NCBI GenBank assembly: GCA_036744635.1
Contig: DAIOHQ010000009.1
Coordinates: 1 to 41,016, forward strand
Reading direction: 5' to 3'
Source: DAIOHQ01 sp036744635
GTDB taxonomy: Bacteria; Planctomycetota; Phycisphaerae; Tepidisphaerales; Tepidisphaeraceae
DNA length: 41,016 nt
A model generated the notes under the pieces. It ran no database searches. It had not been told where the DNA came from and saw only the letters and a list, made by a program, of their open reading frames with translations. The stretch's first letter is position 1. The number at the start of each line of letters is the position of its first letter. This document shows positions 28,166 to 36,790 of the stretch, piece by piece. A program made the translations under genes and the position numbers.

Positions 28166-30844
28166 ATGAATTTGCACCGATTGTTGTTGATTGCCGGCTT
28201 GTGCCTCGCGGGCGCCACGGCCGGCTGCGCGCTGAAAAGGCATCCCACCTCCCAGCCCACCACGAGCCAGGCAAGCGCGCGCGACCCCAAGGCCGACCTG
28301 GCCCTCGGTGAGATCGAACCGCTCCCCGTCATGCCCGCCCCCGCGACCCAGCCGACCAGCCGCCCCTCGCTCGACGCCATCGAATTCTACGCCCGCGCCC
28401 GCGATGCCCTGCTCGAAAACCAGCGCTTCACCGCCATCGCCATGCTCAAGCGCGCCGTGGCCGCCGACCCCGCCAGCTTCGAGCTCCGCCGCGCCCTCGC
28501 CCGCGCCTATCTCGGCAGCGGCGGCGCCAACGACGACGCCATCGCGGCCCTGAACGAAGCCGCCCGCATCAAGCCCGATGATCTCGAAGTGCAGTCCCTG
28601 CTCGGCAGGCAATACCTGGCCAAGCAACAGGTGGACAAGGCGATCGAGCACTTCCGCCTCGGAATGCAGACCGAAGGGTACAAGCGCGATGAGGAGACCG
28701 CCGCCATCGTCGACCTCTTCCTCGCCCGCGCCCTGCAGACCGATGGCTACGACAAAGCCGCCCTGCAGGAATACGACCGGCTGCTGCAGCGTCTTTCCGA
28801 GCCGGGCATGGCTTCGCGCGGCAGCCCCGAATTGCTCTATCTCAGCAGCCGCGTTGACCTGCTCGATGCCGACATCGGCCGCCTCCACGAGAAGCGCGGC
28901 GAATATCCCCAGGCCCTCAAGGCCTTCGAAGCGGCGCTGGGAAAGGACCCCACCAATTTCGAGCTGCAGGCCCGCGTGGTGAAGATATTGATCGCCATGC
29001 GCCGCTTCGACGACGCCACCGCCCGCGCTGCCGGCCTGGTCACCCGCTTCCGCGCCAATGCCGACTCCCTGGCCCTGTTGCGCGATGCCTACCGCGCCAG
29101 CGGCCGCGAAGACAAGGTCATCGGCGAGCTCCAGCAGCTTCGCCGCCAGCGCCCGGCCGACCGCTTCGTCGCCCTCGCCCTCTCGGAGATGCTCCGCGAT
29201 TCCAAGCGCGACGCCGAGGCCGACGCCGTCCTAAGTGACGCCATCGCCGACAGCGGATTCGACCTCGAGCTCGTCAAGCGCCTCTTCGCCTCCTACGAGG
29301 GGCGCAACGATACCGAGCAGGGCGCCCGCCTGTTGATCAACACCCTCGCCGCCAAGCCCGATTCCCTGCGCGAGCTCACCCCGATGTGGTCGCAACTGCT
29401 GCGGCCGGGGCGCAAGAATCGCGTGCGCCTCATCACCCTGCAGAACCTGCGCGTCCCCCCGCAAAGCGAAGCCTCCCGCCTCTTCTGGGTATCCCGCGTG
29501 GCCGAGCTGTGGGATCGCGATGCCGTCGCCACCAGCGCCCTCGAACAAGCCGTCAAGCTCGATCCCCCGCTCGGCCCGGCCTACCGCATGTTGCTGCAGG
29601 ACTACTGGCATCGCCCGCAGTGGGATGACAAGCAGAAAGCCGACGCATCGGAAAAACTCGCCGCCAAAGCCGAGCCCACCAGCCCTGCTCTCGCCGCCGA
29701 GCTCCGCGCCTTCTCGCTGCTCAATCAGAAAAAACCCACCGAGGCCGCCGAGGCCTTCGAGCGGGCCATGAAAATCGGCGAATCCTCCCCCGATCTCCAG
29801 GTGCTCTACGCCAACATCCTCCGCGCCCAGGGCAAGGATGCCAGGGCCGAGCAACTGCTCTGGAAAATCGTCAGCGACCGGCCCACCTACGAAGACGCCT
29901 GGGCCACCCTCTTCAGCCACTATCTCGACAAAGGCGCCCGCCCGCAGGCCCAGGAGGTGCTCAGCAAATGGCTCAACGCCGATCCCACCAGCGTCGATGC
30001 CCGGCTGACCCTGGCCGTGGTCTCCTTCCAGATCAAGCAGGTGGACGTCGCCGAGAAGCTGCTGGCCGAGCTGTTCAAGGAACACAGCGACAACGTCGAA
30101 GTCCTCAACAACATGCAGTCGCTCTACAGCGCCACCGGCAGGCTGGAAGAGTTCATCACCAAGCTCGAAGACGACCGCGCCAAGGAGCCGGAAAACCAGC
30201 TCGTCGTCGAAAAACTGGTCGATGTCTACGCCTCGCAGAAGCGCCTCTCCGAAGCCGTGCGCGTGCTCGATGAAACCCGCAAAGCCATCGGCAAGGACCC
30301 CGACCTGCTCTATTACATCGCCCACCTCTACTCGCGCATCGACGAGAAGCAGTCCAGCGACGAGATCCTGCAGGAGGTGCTGCGCATCGAGCCGAATCAC
30401 GCCGCCGCCAGCAATGATCTGGGATATTCCTGGGCCGACCAGGGGAAAAATCTCGCCCAGGCGGAAACCCTCATCCGCGTCGCCGTGCAGGAAGAGCCGG
30501 ACAATCCCTCCTTCCTCGACAGCCTCGGCTGGGTCTTGTACAAGCGCGGCAATTTCAGCGAAGCCCGGAAATATCTCCGCCAGGCCGTCGATTCCGGCAA
30601 TCGTCCCGATCCGGTGGTGCTCGACCACATGGCCGATGTCACCTACCGCGCCGGCGACCTCAAAGAGGCGCGGGCGCTCTGGAAGCGCTCGCTGGAGCGC
30701 CTTGCCGAGATGAATGAAGACCGCGAGGACCTCCGCCAGCTTCGCCTGCAGCTTCAACAGAAGCTCAAGCAGGCCGAGGATGGCCAGCCGGTAAAAGTAG
30801 CGCCCACGACCGAATCGTCCAAAGCCCTGGAAGCGAAGAAGTAG
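28166..30844 (+). CDS. TPR-repeat lipoprotein
   Basis: This 892-residue protein is predicted to be exported and lipid-anchored. The N-terminus (MNLHRLLLIAGLCLAGATAG followed by Cys21) is a signal peptide with a lipobox-like end. The rest is largely tetratricopeptide repeats: the first set at about 65-300 (for example ALLENQRFTAIAMLKRAVAA) and a second near the C-terminus (NPSFLDSLGWVLYKRGNFSE). It probably scaffolds a protein complex in the periplasm or at the envelope; partners are unknown. ATG 28166 is chosen because it begins the signal peptide; the frame is open 51 bases earlier. The stop codon TAG overlaps the GTAG head of a REP-like repeat. Confidence 0.85.
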   Translation: MNLHRLLLIAGLCLAGATAGCALKRHPTSQPTTSQASARDPKADLALGEIEPLPVMPAPATQPTSRPSLDAIEFYARARDALLENQRFTAIAMLKRAVAADPASFELRRALARAYLGSGGANDDAIAALNEAARIKPDDLEVQSLLGRQYLAKQQVDKAIEHFRLGMQTEGYKRDEETAAIVDLFLARALQTDGYDKAALQEYDRLLQRLSEPGMASRGSPELLYLSSRVDLLDADIGRLHEKRGEYPQALKAFEAALGKDPTNFELQARVVKILIAMRRFDDATARAAGLVTRFRANADSLALLRDAYRASGREDKVIGELQQLRRQRPADRFVALALSEMLRDSKRDAEADAVLSDAIADSGFDLELVKRLFASYEGRNDTEQGARLLINTLAAKPDSLRELTPMWSQLLRPGRKNRVRLITLQNLRVPPQSEASRLFWVSRVAELWDRDAVATSALEQAVKLDPPLGPAYRMLLQDYWHRPQWDDKQKADASEKLAAKAEPTSPALAAELRAFSLLNQKKPTEAAEAFERAMKIGESSPDLQVLYANILRAQGKDARAEQLLWKIVSDRPTYEDAWATLFSHYLDKGARPQAQEVLSKWLNADPTSVDARLTLAVVSFQIKQVDVAEKLLAELFKEHSDNVEVLNNMQSLYSATGRLEEFITKLEDDRAKEPENQLVVEKLVDVYASQKRLSEAVRVLDETRKAIGKDPDLLYYIAHLYSRIDEKQSSDEILQEVLRIEPNHAAASNDLGYSWADQGKNLAQAETLIRVAVQEEPDNPSFLDSLGWVLYKRGNFSEARKYLRQAVDSGNRPDPVVLDHMADVTYRAGDLKEARALWKRSLERLAEMNEDREDLRQLRLQLQQKLKQAEDGQPVKVAPTTESSKALEAKK

Positions 30845-30864
30845 CACGGGCGTCCCGCCCGTGG
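30841..30864 (+). repeat. REP-like hairpin overlapping a stop codon
   Basis: A GTAG head is followed by a CACGGGCG/CGCCCGTG hairpin (24 nt). The TAG of GTAG is the stop codon of the TPR lipoprotein gene (30842-30844). Confidence 0.85.
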
Positions 30865-30899
30865 AAGAATCGCAGGTTAAAAATTCAGGATCATCCAAT

Positions 30900-31631
30900 A
30901 TGGCAGGACACAGTCACTGGTCGAAAATCAAACGCGCCAAAGGCGCCAACGACGCCAAGCGCGGCAAGATCTGGAGCAAGATCGCCCGCAAGATCATCAT
31001 TGCCGCCCGCGGCGGCGGCGACCCGCGCGAGAACCTCGCCCTCCGCTACGTCATCGAGGAGGCCAAGGAGGCGCTGATGCACAAGGACACCATCGAAAAG
31101 GCGATCCTCAAAGGCACCGGCGAGCTTGGCGGCGAGAACTACGAGAATGCCGTCTATGAAGGTTACGCCCCCGGCGGCGTCGCCATCATGGTCGAGGCCC
31201 TCACCAACAACCGCACCCGCACCGCGCCCGAGCTGCGCACGATCTTCGAAAAAGCCGGCGGCAATCTCGCCACCAGCGGCGCTGTCGCCTTCCAGTTCAC
31301 CAAGCAGGGAATCATCACCATCAAGGCCGATGCCGTCGATGAAGATACGCTGCTGGAACTGGCCCTGGAGGCCGGCGCCGAAGACGTGAAAAATCTCGGC
31401 GAAGTCTACGAAGTCATCACCTCCCCCGCGGCCTATCTCAAGGTGAAGGAGGCCATCGCCAAATCCGTTCCCATCGAGGCCGGCGAAATCACCAACGTCC
31501 CCAACACCACCGTCTCCGTCGAACGCGAAGCGGCGGTCAAGCTCCTCAAGCTGATCGACACCTTTGAAGACCACGACGACGTCCAGTCCGTCTCCCACAA
31601 CGCCGAAATCCCCGAATCCGTCACCGTCTGA
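30900..31631 (+). CDS. YebC/PmpR-family regulatory protein
   Basis: This 243-residue protein begins MAGHSHWSKIKRAKGANDAK, the family hallmark, followed by RGKIWSKIARKIIIAARGGG and LALRYVIEEAKEALMHKD. The middle domain has GYAPGGVAIMVEALTNNRTR and the C-terminal part FEKAGGNLATSGAVAFQF. YebC-like proteins are described as transcriptional regulators and, more recently, as factors easing ribosome stalling at proline runs; which applies here is not known. The extreme N-terminal extension in the open frame (from 30861) comes from the repeat, so ATG 30900 is used. It follows the TPR gene by 55 bases. Confidence 0.94.
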   Translation: MAGHSHWSKIKRAKGANDAKRGKIWSKIARKIIIAARGGGDPRENLALRYVIEEAKEALMHKDTIEKAILKGTGELGGENYENAVYEGYAPGGVAIMVEALTNNRTRTAPELRTIFEKAGGNLATSGAVAFQFTKQGIITIKADAVDEDTLLELALEAGAEDVKNLGEVYEVITSPAAYLKVKEAIAKSVPIEAGEITNVPNTTVSVEREAAVKLLKLIDTFEDHDDVQSVSHNAEIPESVTV

Positions 31632-31633
31632 CA

Positions 31634-31775
31634 GTGGCATGGGGCTACCAGCCCATGCGCAAGAAGCGTAGCGCTCCGGTAGCACGGGTTTCCAACCCGT
31701 GCCCAGCGGCACAGTATTTTCAAACGGCAATTCATTCAAGAAGTTACCGGATGGTGGGCGAGTACGCCCACCCTG
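31634..31775. repeat. Cluster of REP-like hairpins downstream of the YebC-family gene
   Basis: 31634-31658 (+) has a GTGG head with a CATGGGGCT/AGCCCATG stem. 31679-31702 (+) has a GTAG head with a CACGGGT/ACCCGTG stem. 31752-31775 holds a degenerate GTGGGCG/CGCCCAC hairpin whose minus-strand head is GCAG. They share the space between convergent genes with the family A palindrome. Confidence 0.8.
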
Positions 31776-31792
31776 CGAAGACAGCGCAAACT

Positions 31793-31868
31793 GTCATCCT
31801 GAGGTACTCCGAAGGATCTGGCCCCGAACGTCGATCCAGCCAGATTCTTCGGAGTACCTCAGAATGAC
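31793..31868. repeat. 76-bp dispersed palindrome (family A), copy 3
   Basis: GTCATCCTGAGGTACTCCGA and TCGGAGTACCTCAGAATGAC face each other. It lies between convergent genes (ending 31631 and 31908), so it could also serve as a bidirectional terminator. Confidence 0.9.
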
Positions 31869-31907
31869 ATCAACGCTGTATGAAGGGCGCGGAATCGCGC
31901 ACGGCAA

Positions 31908-34256
31908 TCAGCGCTCAAGCTCCGCAATCTTCCTCTCAATCTCCGCCACGCGCTGCTTCTCCATCCGCTTGGCTTCATCGGGCGCAAGCTGCTCATTGAG
32001 CCGCAGCGCCGCCCGATACTCTCCCGCCGCCGCCCGCCGATCGCCAAAGCCCTGCAGCACCTCCCCATACCGCAACCGCAGCGCCACATTGTTCGGATTC
32101 GACGCCATCGCCCGCTCGAAATCCGCCCGCACCCGCGCCGCCTCCGCCCCCGGCTGGCGCAGCTCAAACTCCGCCCGCGTCAAATAATAATCCCCGGCCA
32201 TCGGGTTGGCCTTGATCGCCGTCTCCAGCATCGCCCGCACCGCCGCCGGATTCGCCCCCGCGCCGATCAGCTCCCGCGCCGCCCGAAACCCGTATTCAGA
32301 ATTGCCCACCGGCGGGCGCTCGAATGCATACTGATACGATTGCGCGGCCAGCGCCGGATTCCCCGTCTCCTCGGCGTTCTCCCCCGTCTGCGCCATCTCC
32401 TCGGCATCCGCCACCGGAACCACGAACAGCGCCGCCACCAGCAACCACGCCAGCAGCGCCGCCGCGAATCCCGCCCCGAACATCCAACGTGGCCGCAGCG
32501 CAATCTTCCCGCCGCCGTTACCGCTGCGCGTCGGCAGTCGTACCCCGAGCACTCCCCCCAGCACCACCATGCACGCCAGCATCGGGCCAATCTCAAAAAA
32601 CGAAAAATCGATCAGGTTCTGCACGAAAAACAATCCCACTCCCACCAGCAATCCATACAGCACCCAAGGCGCTGGCCGCTCATCCAGCGCCTGATCCTGC
32701 AGCGACCGGATCGACGCGATCACCGCCGCCAGCAGCATCGCCGCGGAAAACATCAGCTTCTGCATCAGCAGCAGCAGCACGTACGCCGCCTCCTGCGACC
32801 AGTCGATGCTCGAAACTGCGTTGATCACCATTCCCCCGAAAACGATGATCGATAGCACCAGCACGCCCTTGCTGTAAATCCGCGAGGTGGACGGTTTGGC
32901 CGGCGCCGCCGGCACAATTGGCCGGGTCATTTCCCACCACAGTCTCCCCAGCCACGCCACCGCCAGGATTCCGCCGACGATTCCCAGCTCGACAAAGAAC
33001 CGCACCAGCAGATTGTGCGGGTCCTTTGGCTCCTCGGATGCAATCGGCAGCCGCACCCGCAGATAGTGCAGGCCAAAATTGCTCCACCCCGTCCCCAACA
33101 GCGCATGTTGCTTCAAGATCCGCGCAGCCCCAACCCAGTAATACCAGCGAAAGGTCAGGCTTCCGCCCGGCAGGCTTCCATGCCGCCAGCCGTGTCCCAC
33201 CACCGCCGCGATCCCCAGCGCCACCGCCCCAACCGCCGCCCAATAAATCTGCCGCGCCCGCGCCCGCGCCCGCGCCGCCAGTGCCCCGCGCATCCGCCCG
33301 ATCACCGCCAGCACTCCCGCCCCCAGCACCGGCGCAATCCCCGCCGCCTTGCTCCCGGTGAAATAAATCATCACTCCCGCGGGGATCAGCGCTGTCGCCA
33401 GAAATACAATCGAATAGTCAAACCGCGAATAATCGAATCCCGCCCCCTCCCCCCGTCGCATCTCCACCACCCGCTGCACGATCAGCCCAAGCCCGATGGT
33501 GATCAGCAGCGCCAATACCGCTCCATAGGTATTCGGCGAGGCGCTGAATCCCATCACCTCGCCGCCCATGATCTTCTTCTCGAACTGCTGGGCCGAAAAC
33601 GAATCCCGCGCCCAGTTGTGCCGTTTGAATTCCTCCAGCCGGGTCTGCACCATCTCCCGCCCGCACACCGGGCAGCTTCGCGGGAACGTGCTGATCTCGT
33701 GGGTGTGTACCGGGCAATACCACTTGGTCCATTCGTGCTGCAGGTCCGGCGCCTCCACCAGCTTGTAATACGCCCCGAACGCCGTCAGGTATGCCAGCAA
33801 CCCGAACATCACCGCCGCGATGATGCGCAGCCGCTGCCAGCTTCGCACCAGTTGCACCGTCGACGCCAGCAGCGCCATCCCCGCCGCAAAATGCGCCGCC
33901 GATACGACCGCCGTATACCTATCACTCGCCCAAATCCCGCTGAACAGCATCCACCCCGCCAGCCCGGCCGATAGCACCAGGCTCACACTTCCGCGCAGCA
34001 CGTAAGTGGGATCGAGCATTCGCCGCGCCAGCACCAGCAGCATCGGCAGACAGCAAAGCAAATCCAGCATCAGGCTCGTGGCCGGCCCGGCCTGCCGCGG
34101 CCCCGGCGCCGGCTCCCCCCCCGCCTCCAGCATCGTCGCCCGCGCCACCACCAGCATCAAAGAAAGCAAAAACGCAATCTGCGTCAGAATCGCCCACCGG
34201 TCGGCCGGCGGATCGGCAGTCACGGAGCGGGGAATGGAACTTTTCGCCTTGGCCAT
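31908..34256 (-). CDS. O-antigen ligase-like membrane protein with TPR tail and embedded CPxH/CPxC metal-binding motif
   Basis: This 782-residue protein has about twelve membrane segments in residues 25-610, the Wzy_C-type motif around GTGWSNFGLHYL and KDPHNLLVRFFVELGIVGG, and a C-terminal TPR-like domain (about 615-782, NPNNVALRLRYGEVLQGFGD). It probably transfers or polymerises a glycan at the outer face of the inner membrane, the TPR part binding partners. Unusually, residues 179-203 (WYCPVHTHEISTFPRSCPVC and following) resemble the heavy-metal-binding domain found in metal-efflux proteins, with Cys181, His184, Cys195 and Cys198. ATG 34256 starts MAKAKSSIPR. The WecA-like gene is upstream, separated by repeats. 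Confidence 0.82.
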   Translation of the reverse strand: MAKAKSSIPRSVTADPPADRWAILTQIAFLLSLMLVVARATMLEAGGEPAPGPRQAGPATSLMLDLLCCLPMLLVLARRMLDPTYVLRGSVSLVLSAGLAGWMLFSGIWASDRYTAVVSAAHFAAGMALLASTVQLVRSWQRLRIIAAVMFGLLAYLTAFGAYYKLVEAPDLQHEWTKWYCPVHTHEISTFPRSCPVCGREMVQTRLEEFKRHNWARDSFSAQQFEKKIMGGEVMGFSASPNTYGAVLALLITIGLGLIVQRVVEMRRGEGAGFDYSRFDYSIVFLATALIPAGVMIYFTGSKAAGIAPVLGAGVLAVIGRMRGALAARARARARQIYWAAVGAVALGIAAVVGHGWRHGSLPGGSLTFRWYYWVGAARILKQHALLGTGWSNFGLHYLRVRLPIASEEPKDPHNLLVRFFVELGIVGGILAVAWLGRLWWEMTRPIVPAAPAKPSTSRIYSKGVLVLSIIVFGGMVINAVSSIDWSQEAAYVLLLLMQKLMFSAAMLLAAVIASIRSLQDQALDERPAPWVLYGLLVGVGLFFVQNLIDFSFFEIGPMLACMVVLGGVLGVRLPTRSGNGGGKIALRPRWMFGAGFAAALLAWLLVAALFVVPVADAEEMAQTGENAEETGNPALAAQSYQYAFERPPVGNSEYGFRAARELIGAGANPAAVRAMLETAIKANPMAGDYYLTRAEFELRQPGAEAARVRADFERAMASNPNNVALRLRYGEVLQGFGDRRAAAGEYRAALRLNEQLAPDEAKRMEKQRVAEIERKIAELER

Positions 34257-34266
34257 AGTGGTATCT

Positions 34267-34342
34267 GTAGGGTCCGCTTCAGCGGACGGGATTGGAGTTC
34301 TGCGGACGGGATGGGGTCAGCGTCCGCTGAAGCGGACCCTAC
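34267..34342. repeat. Head-to-head pair of REP-like hairpins, GGTCCGC family, second copy
   Basis: 34267-34287 (+) and 34322-34342 (-) are the same GTAG plus GGTCCGCT/AGCGGAC unit as at 10394-10469. The spacer carries a degenerate third CTGCGGACGGG unit. It overlaps by a few bases the 3' end of the WecA-like gene. Confidence 0.88.
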
Positions 34343-35541
34343 GTCTCGTTCTCTTCTCCGTGTCTCCGTGACTCCGTGTTGATCTGCCCAGTCATCGCAA
34401 TTGGATGCTGCTCCAACAGCGCCACCACTCCCAATATTAAAAGCGTCTGTCCGAAAATCAGCATCGCCCCGCTCGCTGTCTGCACCTGCGGCAGCAGCAC
34501 CGCGGCGATCGCGGTGGCCGCCGTGATCAGATACAGGCACAGCACCGCCGTGCGCCGCGACATCCCCCGCGCCACCAGCCGATGGCTGAAATGATTGGTG
34601 TCCCCAACGAACGGGCTCTTCCCGCGCGACAGGCGGATGACGCTCACCACGATCAGATCATACATCGGCACCGCCAGCACGATGATCGGCGCGAACACAT
34701 CATACCACCCCGCGGCCAGCGGCCGGTCCCTCGGCAGATAGGTCGTCCGCACCGTCAACACCCCCAGCACCAAACCAATCAGCAGGCTGCCGCTGTCCCC
34801 CATGAAGATCGACGCGGGGGAAAAGTTGAAGCACAAAAATCCGATCAGCGCCCCCAGCAGCAGCGCCAGCGCCGCCGCCACGAACCACTGCTGAATCGAC
34901 AGCGCCGTCGCCAGAAACGCCACCGTGCACACCGCCGCCACCCCGGCCGACAGCCCATCCATGTTGTCCAGAAAATTGAACGCGTTGGTCACCGCCGCGA
35001 TCCACAAGATCGAGATGCCCATCGAAAGCACATAGTGCATCCCCAGCCGCTCATCCAGCGCCGTCAGCAGCCAAAGCGGCCGATTCGGAATCACCAGAAA
35101 CGCGATGATCCCAAGCTGCAACACCAGCTTCAGATACGGCCCCATCGCCCGCCGATCATCCCAAAGTCCAAGCAGGTGCATGGCCAGCATTGCCAGAAGA
35201 AGCCCCACTCCCATCGGTGTCTGCTGCCGCACACCAGACCAATATGCAGCGAGCGGCCAATCGCCCAATACCTTTGTCGATTCATCGGGAAATCCCTTCT
35301 CGATGGTCGCGGTGATGTGGGGCGATGCCACATTGACAATGAACAGCACCGCTGCCATCGGCAGGGCAAACCCGAGGAAAATCGCAATCCCTCCCCCCAG
35401 CGGCTTGGGGATGTGGTGAATCTTGCGATGGCCAGGCTTGTCCACAAACCCGACGCGCGGCGCCACCCGCTTGATGATGAACGTGCTCACCCACGCGATG
35501 GTGAAGCTGAGAAGCGGAAGGCAGAGGATTGCGCCGATCAT
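34339..35541 (-). CDS. Polyprenyl-phosphate sugar-1-phosphate transferase (WecA/MraY family)
   Basis: This 400-residue integral membrane enzyme links a sugar-1-phosphate (commonly GlcNAc-1-P) from UDP-sugar to undecaprenyl phosphate, the first step of many glycan pathways. Features are DKPGHRKIHHIPKPLGGG (35-52), WDDR in a membrane-adjacent loop, NAFNFLDNMDGLSAG with catalytic Asp residues, FMGDSGSLLIG and HFSHRLVARG. About ten membrane helices are present. ATG 35541 begins the first helix (MIGAILCLPLLSFTIAWV), but no good ribosome site precedes it. The last residues (INTESRRHGEENET) are translated from a CGGAGACACGGAG-type repeat, so the true C-terminus may have been altered by it. Confidence 0.9.
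   Translation of the reverse strand: MIGAILCLPLLSFTIAWVSTFIIKRVAPRVGFVDKPGHRKIHHIPKPLGGGIAIFLGFALPMAAVLFIVNVASPHITATIEKGFPDESTKVLGDWPLAAYWSGVRQQTPMGVGLLLAMLAMHLLGLWDDRRAMGPYLKLVLQLGIIAFLVIPNRPLWLLTALDERLGMHYVLSMGISILWIAAVTNAFNFLDNMDGLSAGVAAVCTVAFLATALSIQQWFVAAALALLLGALIGFLCFNFSPASIFMGDSGSLLIGLVLGVLTVRTTYLPRDRPLAAGWYDVFAPIIVLAVPMYDLIVVSVIRLSRGKSPFVGDTNHFSHRLVARGMSRRTAVLCLYLITAATAIAAVLLPQVQTASGAMLIFGQTLLILGVVALLEQHPIAMTGQINTESRRHGEENET
34345..34382. repeat. CACGGAG-type direct repeat at the 3' end of the WecA-like gene (family F)
   Basis: CTCCGTGTCTCCGTGACTCCGTG repeats the word CTCCGTG three times, read on the minus strand as the ESRRHGEE tail. A related CGCGGAGACGCAGAG stretch is at about 1253-1270. 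Confidence 0.65.
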
Positions 35542-35572
35542 GCGGCAGGGAAGATAACCCCAACCGACGCCA

Positions 35573-35603
35573 CAAAAAAGAAAGAGACCAGCGCTGGTCT
35601 CTT
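35573..35603 (-). terminator. Rho-independent terminator after the small coiled-coil gene
   Basis: AAGAGACCAGC/GCTGGTCTCTT (35582-35603) forms a strong hairpin. On the minus strand it is followed by TTTCTTTTTTG. It lies 27 bases beyond the stop at 35630 and before the start of the WecA-like gene at 35541. Confidence 0.88.
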
Positions 35604-35629
35604 CCCGATCAACTGATTCACCGCGAGCG

Positions 35630-35812
35630 TCACGGCAGGCGGGCCTGCAGGAGCTGGATCTGCTCCTTGAGCTCGGCAAGCTGGCGGTTCAGCACGCGCT
35701 TGTCCGCGTCGCTGTGGGCATGTTCGACTCGCCGGCGCACGTCACGCACCTCAAGCTCAAGCCGCTCGATCTGTTCCATGGTCTCCGCTTCGGGATTGTA
35801 AACGGTACTCAT
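35630..35812 (-). CDS. Small coiled-coil protein of unknown function
   Basis: I do not recognise this 60-residue protein. It is charged and almost wholly helical, with a heptad-like stretch from IERLELEVRDVRRRVEHAHS to QLAELKEQIQLLQARLP, so it probably dimerises as a coiled coil. No signal peptide or membrane segment is seen. It is likely real because GGAGG lies five bases before ATG 35812 and a strong terminator follows immediately. A second ATG one codon earlier is the alternative start. It is transcribed in the same direction as the WecA-like gene, but the terminator separates them. Confidence 0.7.
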   Translation of the reverse strand: MSTVYNPEAETMEQIERLELEVRDVRRRVEHAHSDADKRVLNRQLAELKEQIQLLQARLP

Positions 35813-35907
35813 CATATCCTCCGCAAGCCTGTCCTATTTTATCCACGCCGGCAGGCCTGCGACAAGAAAAAAAGGCGATTGCTGATATTCCCTACGCTCC
35901 CGATTTC

Positions 35908-35973
35908 GTAGGGGCGGGGTTTCCCCGCCCTCTTCTGGCCCCGCCAACGCGGGCGGGGAAACCCCGCCCCTAC
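35908..35973. repeat. Head-to-head pair of REP-like hairpins, GGGGCGGGG family
   Basis: 35908-35930 (+) has a GTAG head with a GGGCGGGG/CCCCGCCC hairpin, and 35951-35973 is the same unit on the minus strand. It lies between the NeuD-like gene (ends 36002) and the small coiled-coil gene (starts 35812). Confidence 0.87.
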
Positions 35974-36001
35974 AGGGACATCTCAAGTGCCGGGTGGATC
36001 T

Positions 36002-36664
36002 TCAGAATTTCGTGAGCTCCACCGGCTGGACGGCGGCCGCGGTGAGGATGCGCGCCGGCACGCCGACCGCCGTCGCGTGCGCGGGAATATCGCGAATCAC
36101 CACCGCGCCGGCCCCGATCGTCGCATATTCGCCCACCGACAGGCACTGAATCACCTTCGCTCCCAGCCCCACGAATGCGCCGGTTCCCACCCGCACCCGC
36201 CCGGCCAGCATTGCCCCCGGGCAGATGTGGCAGCCTTCGCCGATCTCGCATTCGTGATCGACGATGGCGCCGGTGTTGATGATGCTCGAATCGCCGATGA
36301 TCGCATCGGTCCCGATGATGGCGCCGGCTGCAACCACCACGTTTCTCCCCACTTTGGCTGTCGTCGAAATAATCACCGCCGGATGCACCGCGTTGATCAG
36401 CTCCATGCCGCTGTCGAGCACCAGCTTGGCATAAATTTGCCGCACGCGGTTGCCGCCGATGGAGACGATGGCCGCCTTGATCTTCTGCTGCCGCAGCTTG
36501 GGCAGCAGGTTGACCCCGCCCAGCACCGGCAGGCCGTCCACTTCGGTCCCCTTCATCGCCTCATTGGCGTCGAGAAATCCAATCGGCCGCACCCCGCCGG
36601 CCATGCGCAGGATGTCCAACACCACCTTCCCGTGTCCGCCAGCGCCGATCAATACCACGTCCAT
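36002..36664 (-). CDS. NeuD/PglD-like sugar O-/N-acyltransferase
   Basis: This 220-residue protein has the two-part NeuD layout. An N-terminal Rossmann-like domain (MDVVLIGAGGHGKVVLDILR, then IGFLDAN) binds the sugar-nucleotide substrate. A C-terminal left-handed beta-helix follows, with hexapeptide repeats (VGRNVVVAAGAIIGTDAIIG to GEYATIGAGAVVIRDIP). The presumed catalytic His is in VDHECEIG. It probably acetylates an amino-sugar nucleotide for a surface glycan. ATG 36664 starts directly with the Rossmann motif. It is divergent from the sugar-binding protein gene at 36791. Confidence 0.9.
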   Translation of the reverse strand: MDVVLIGAGGHGKVVLDILRMAGGVRPIGFLDANEAMKGTEVDGLPVLGGVNLLPKLRQQKIKAAIVSIGGNRVRQIYAKLVLDSGMELINAVHPAVIISTTAKVGRNVVVAAGAIIGTDAIIGDSSIINTGAIVDHECEIGEGCHICPGAMLAGRVRVGTGAFVGLGAKVIQCLSVGEYATIGAGAVVIRDIPAHATAVGVPARILTAAAVQPVELTKF

Positions 36665-36790
36665 GGCCGCTCCAAAGAACCCCCCGTATCGCTTATCGGG
36701 CTTGGCCGGGGCGACTCTCTACACTTTCACGCCGGTTGTGATTACACTTCCGCCCGGTTCAAACAAGTCATCGAAAAGAGGAACGATACC

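Noticed and set aside
29231..30898. Minus-strand open frame of 555 codons over the TPR gene
   Set aside because: It lies antisense to a gene with a signal peptide and TPR repeats. Its Gly/Val/Glu-rich sequence shows no motif.
35987..36790. Upstream extension of the sugar-binding protein frame
   Set aside because: The frame is open but antisense to the NeuD-like gene. The signal peptide and ribosome site place the start at 36791.
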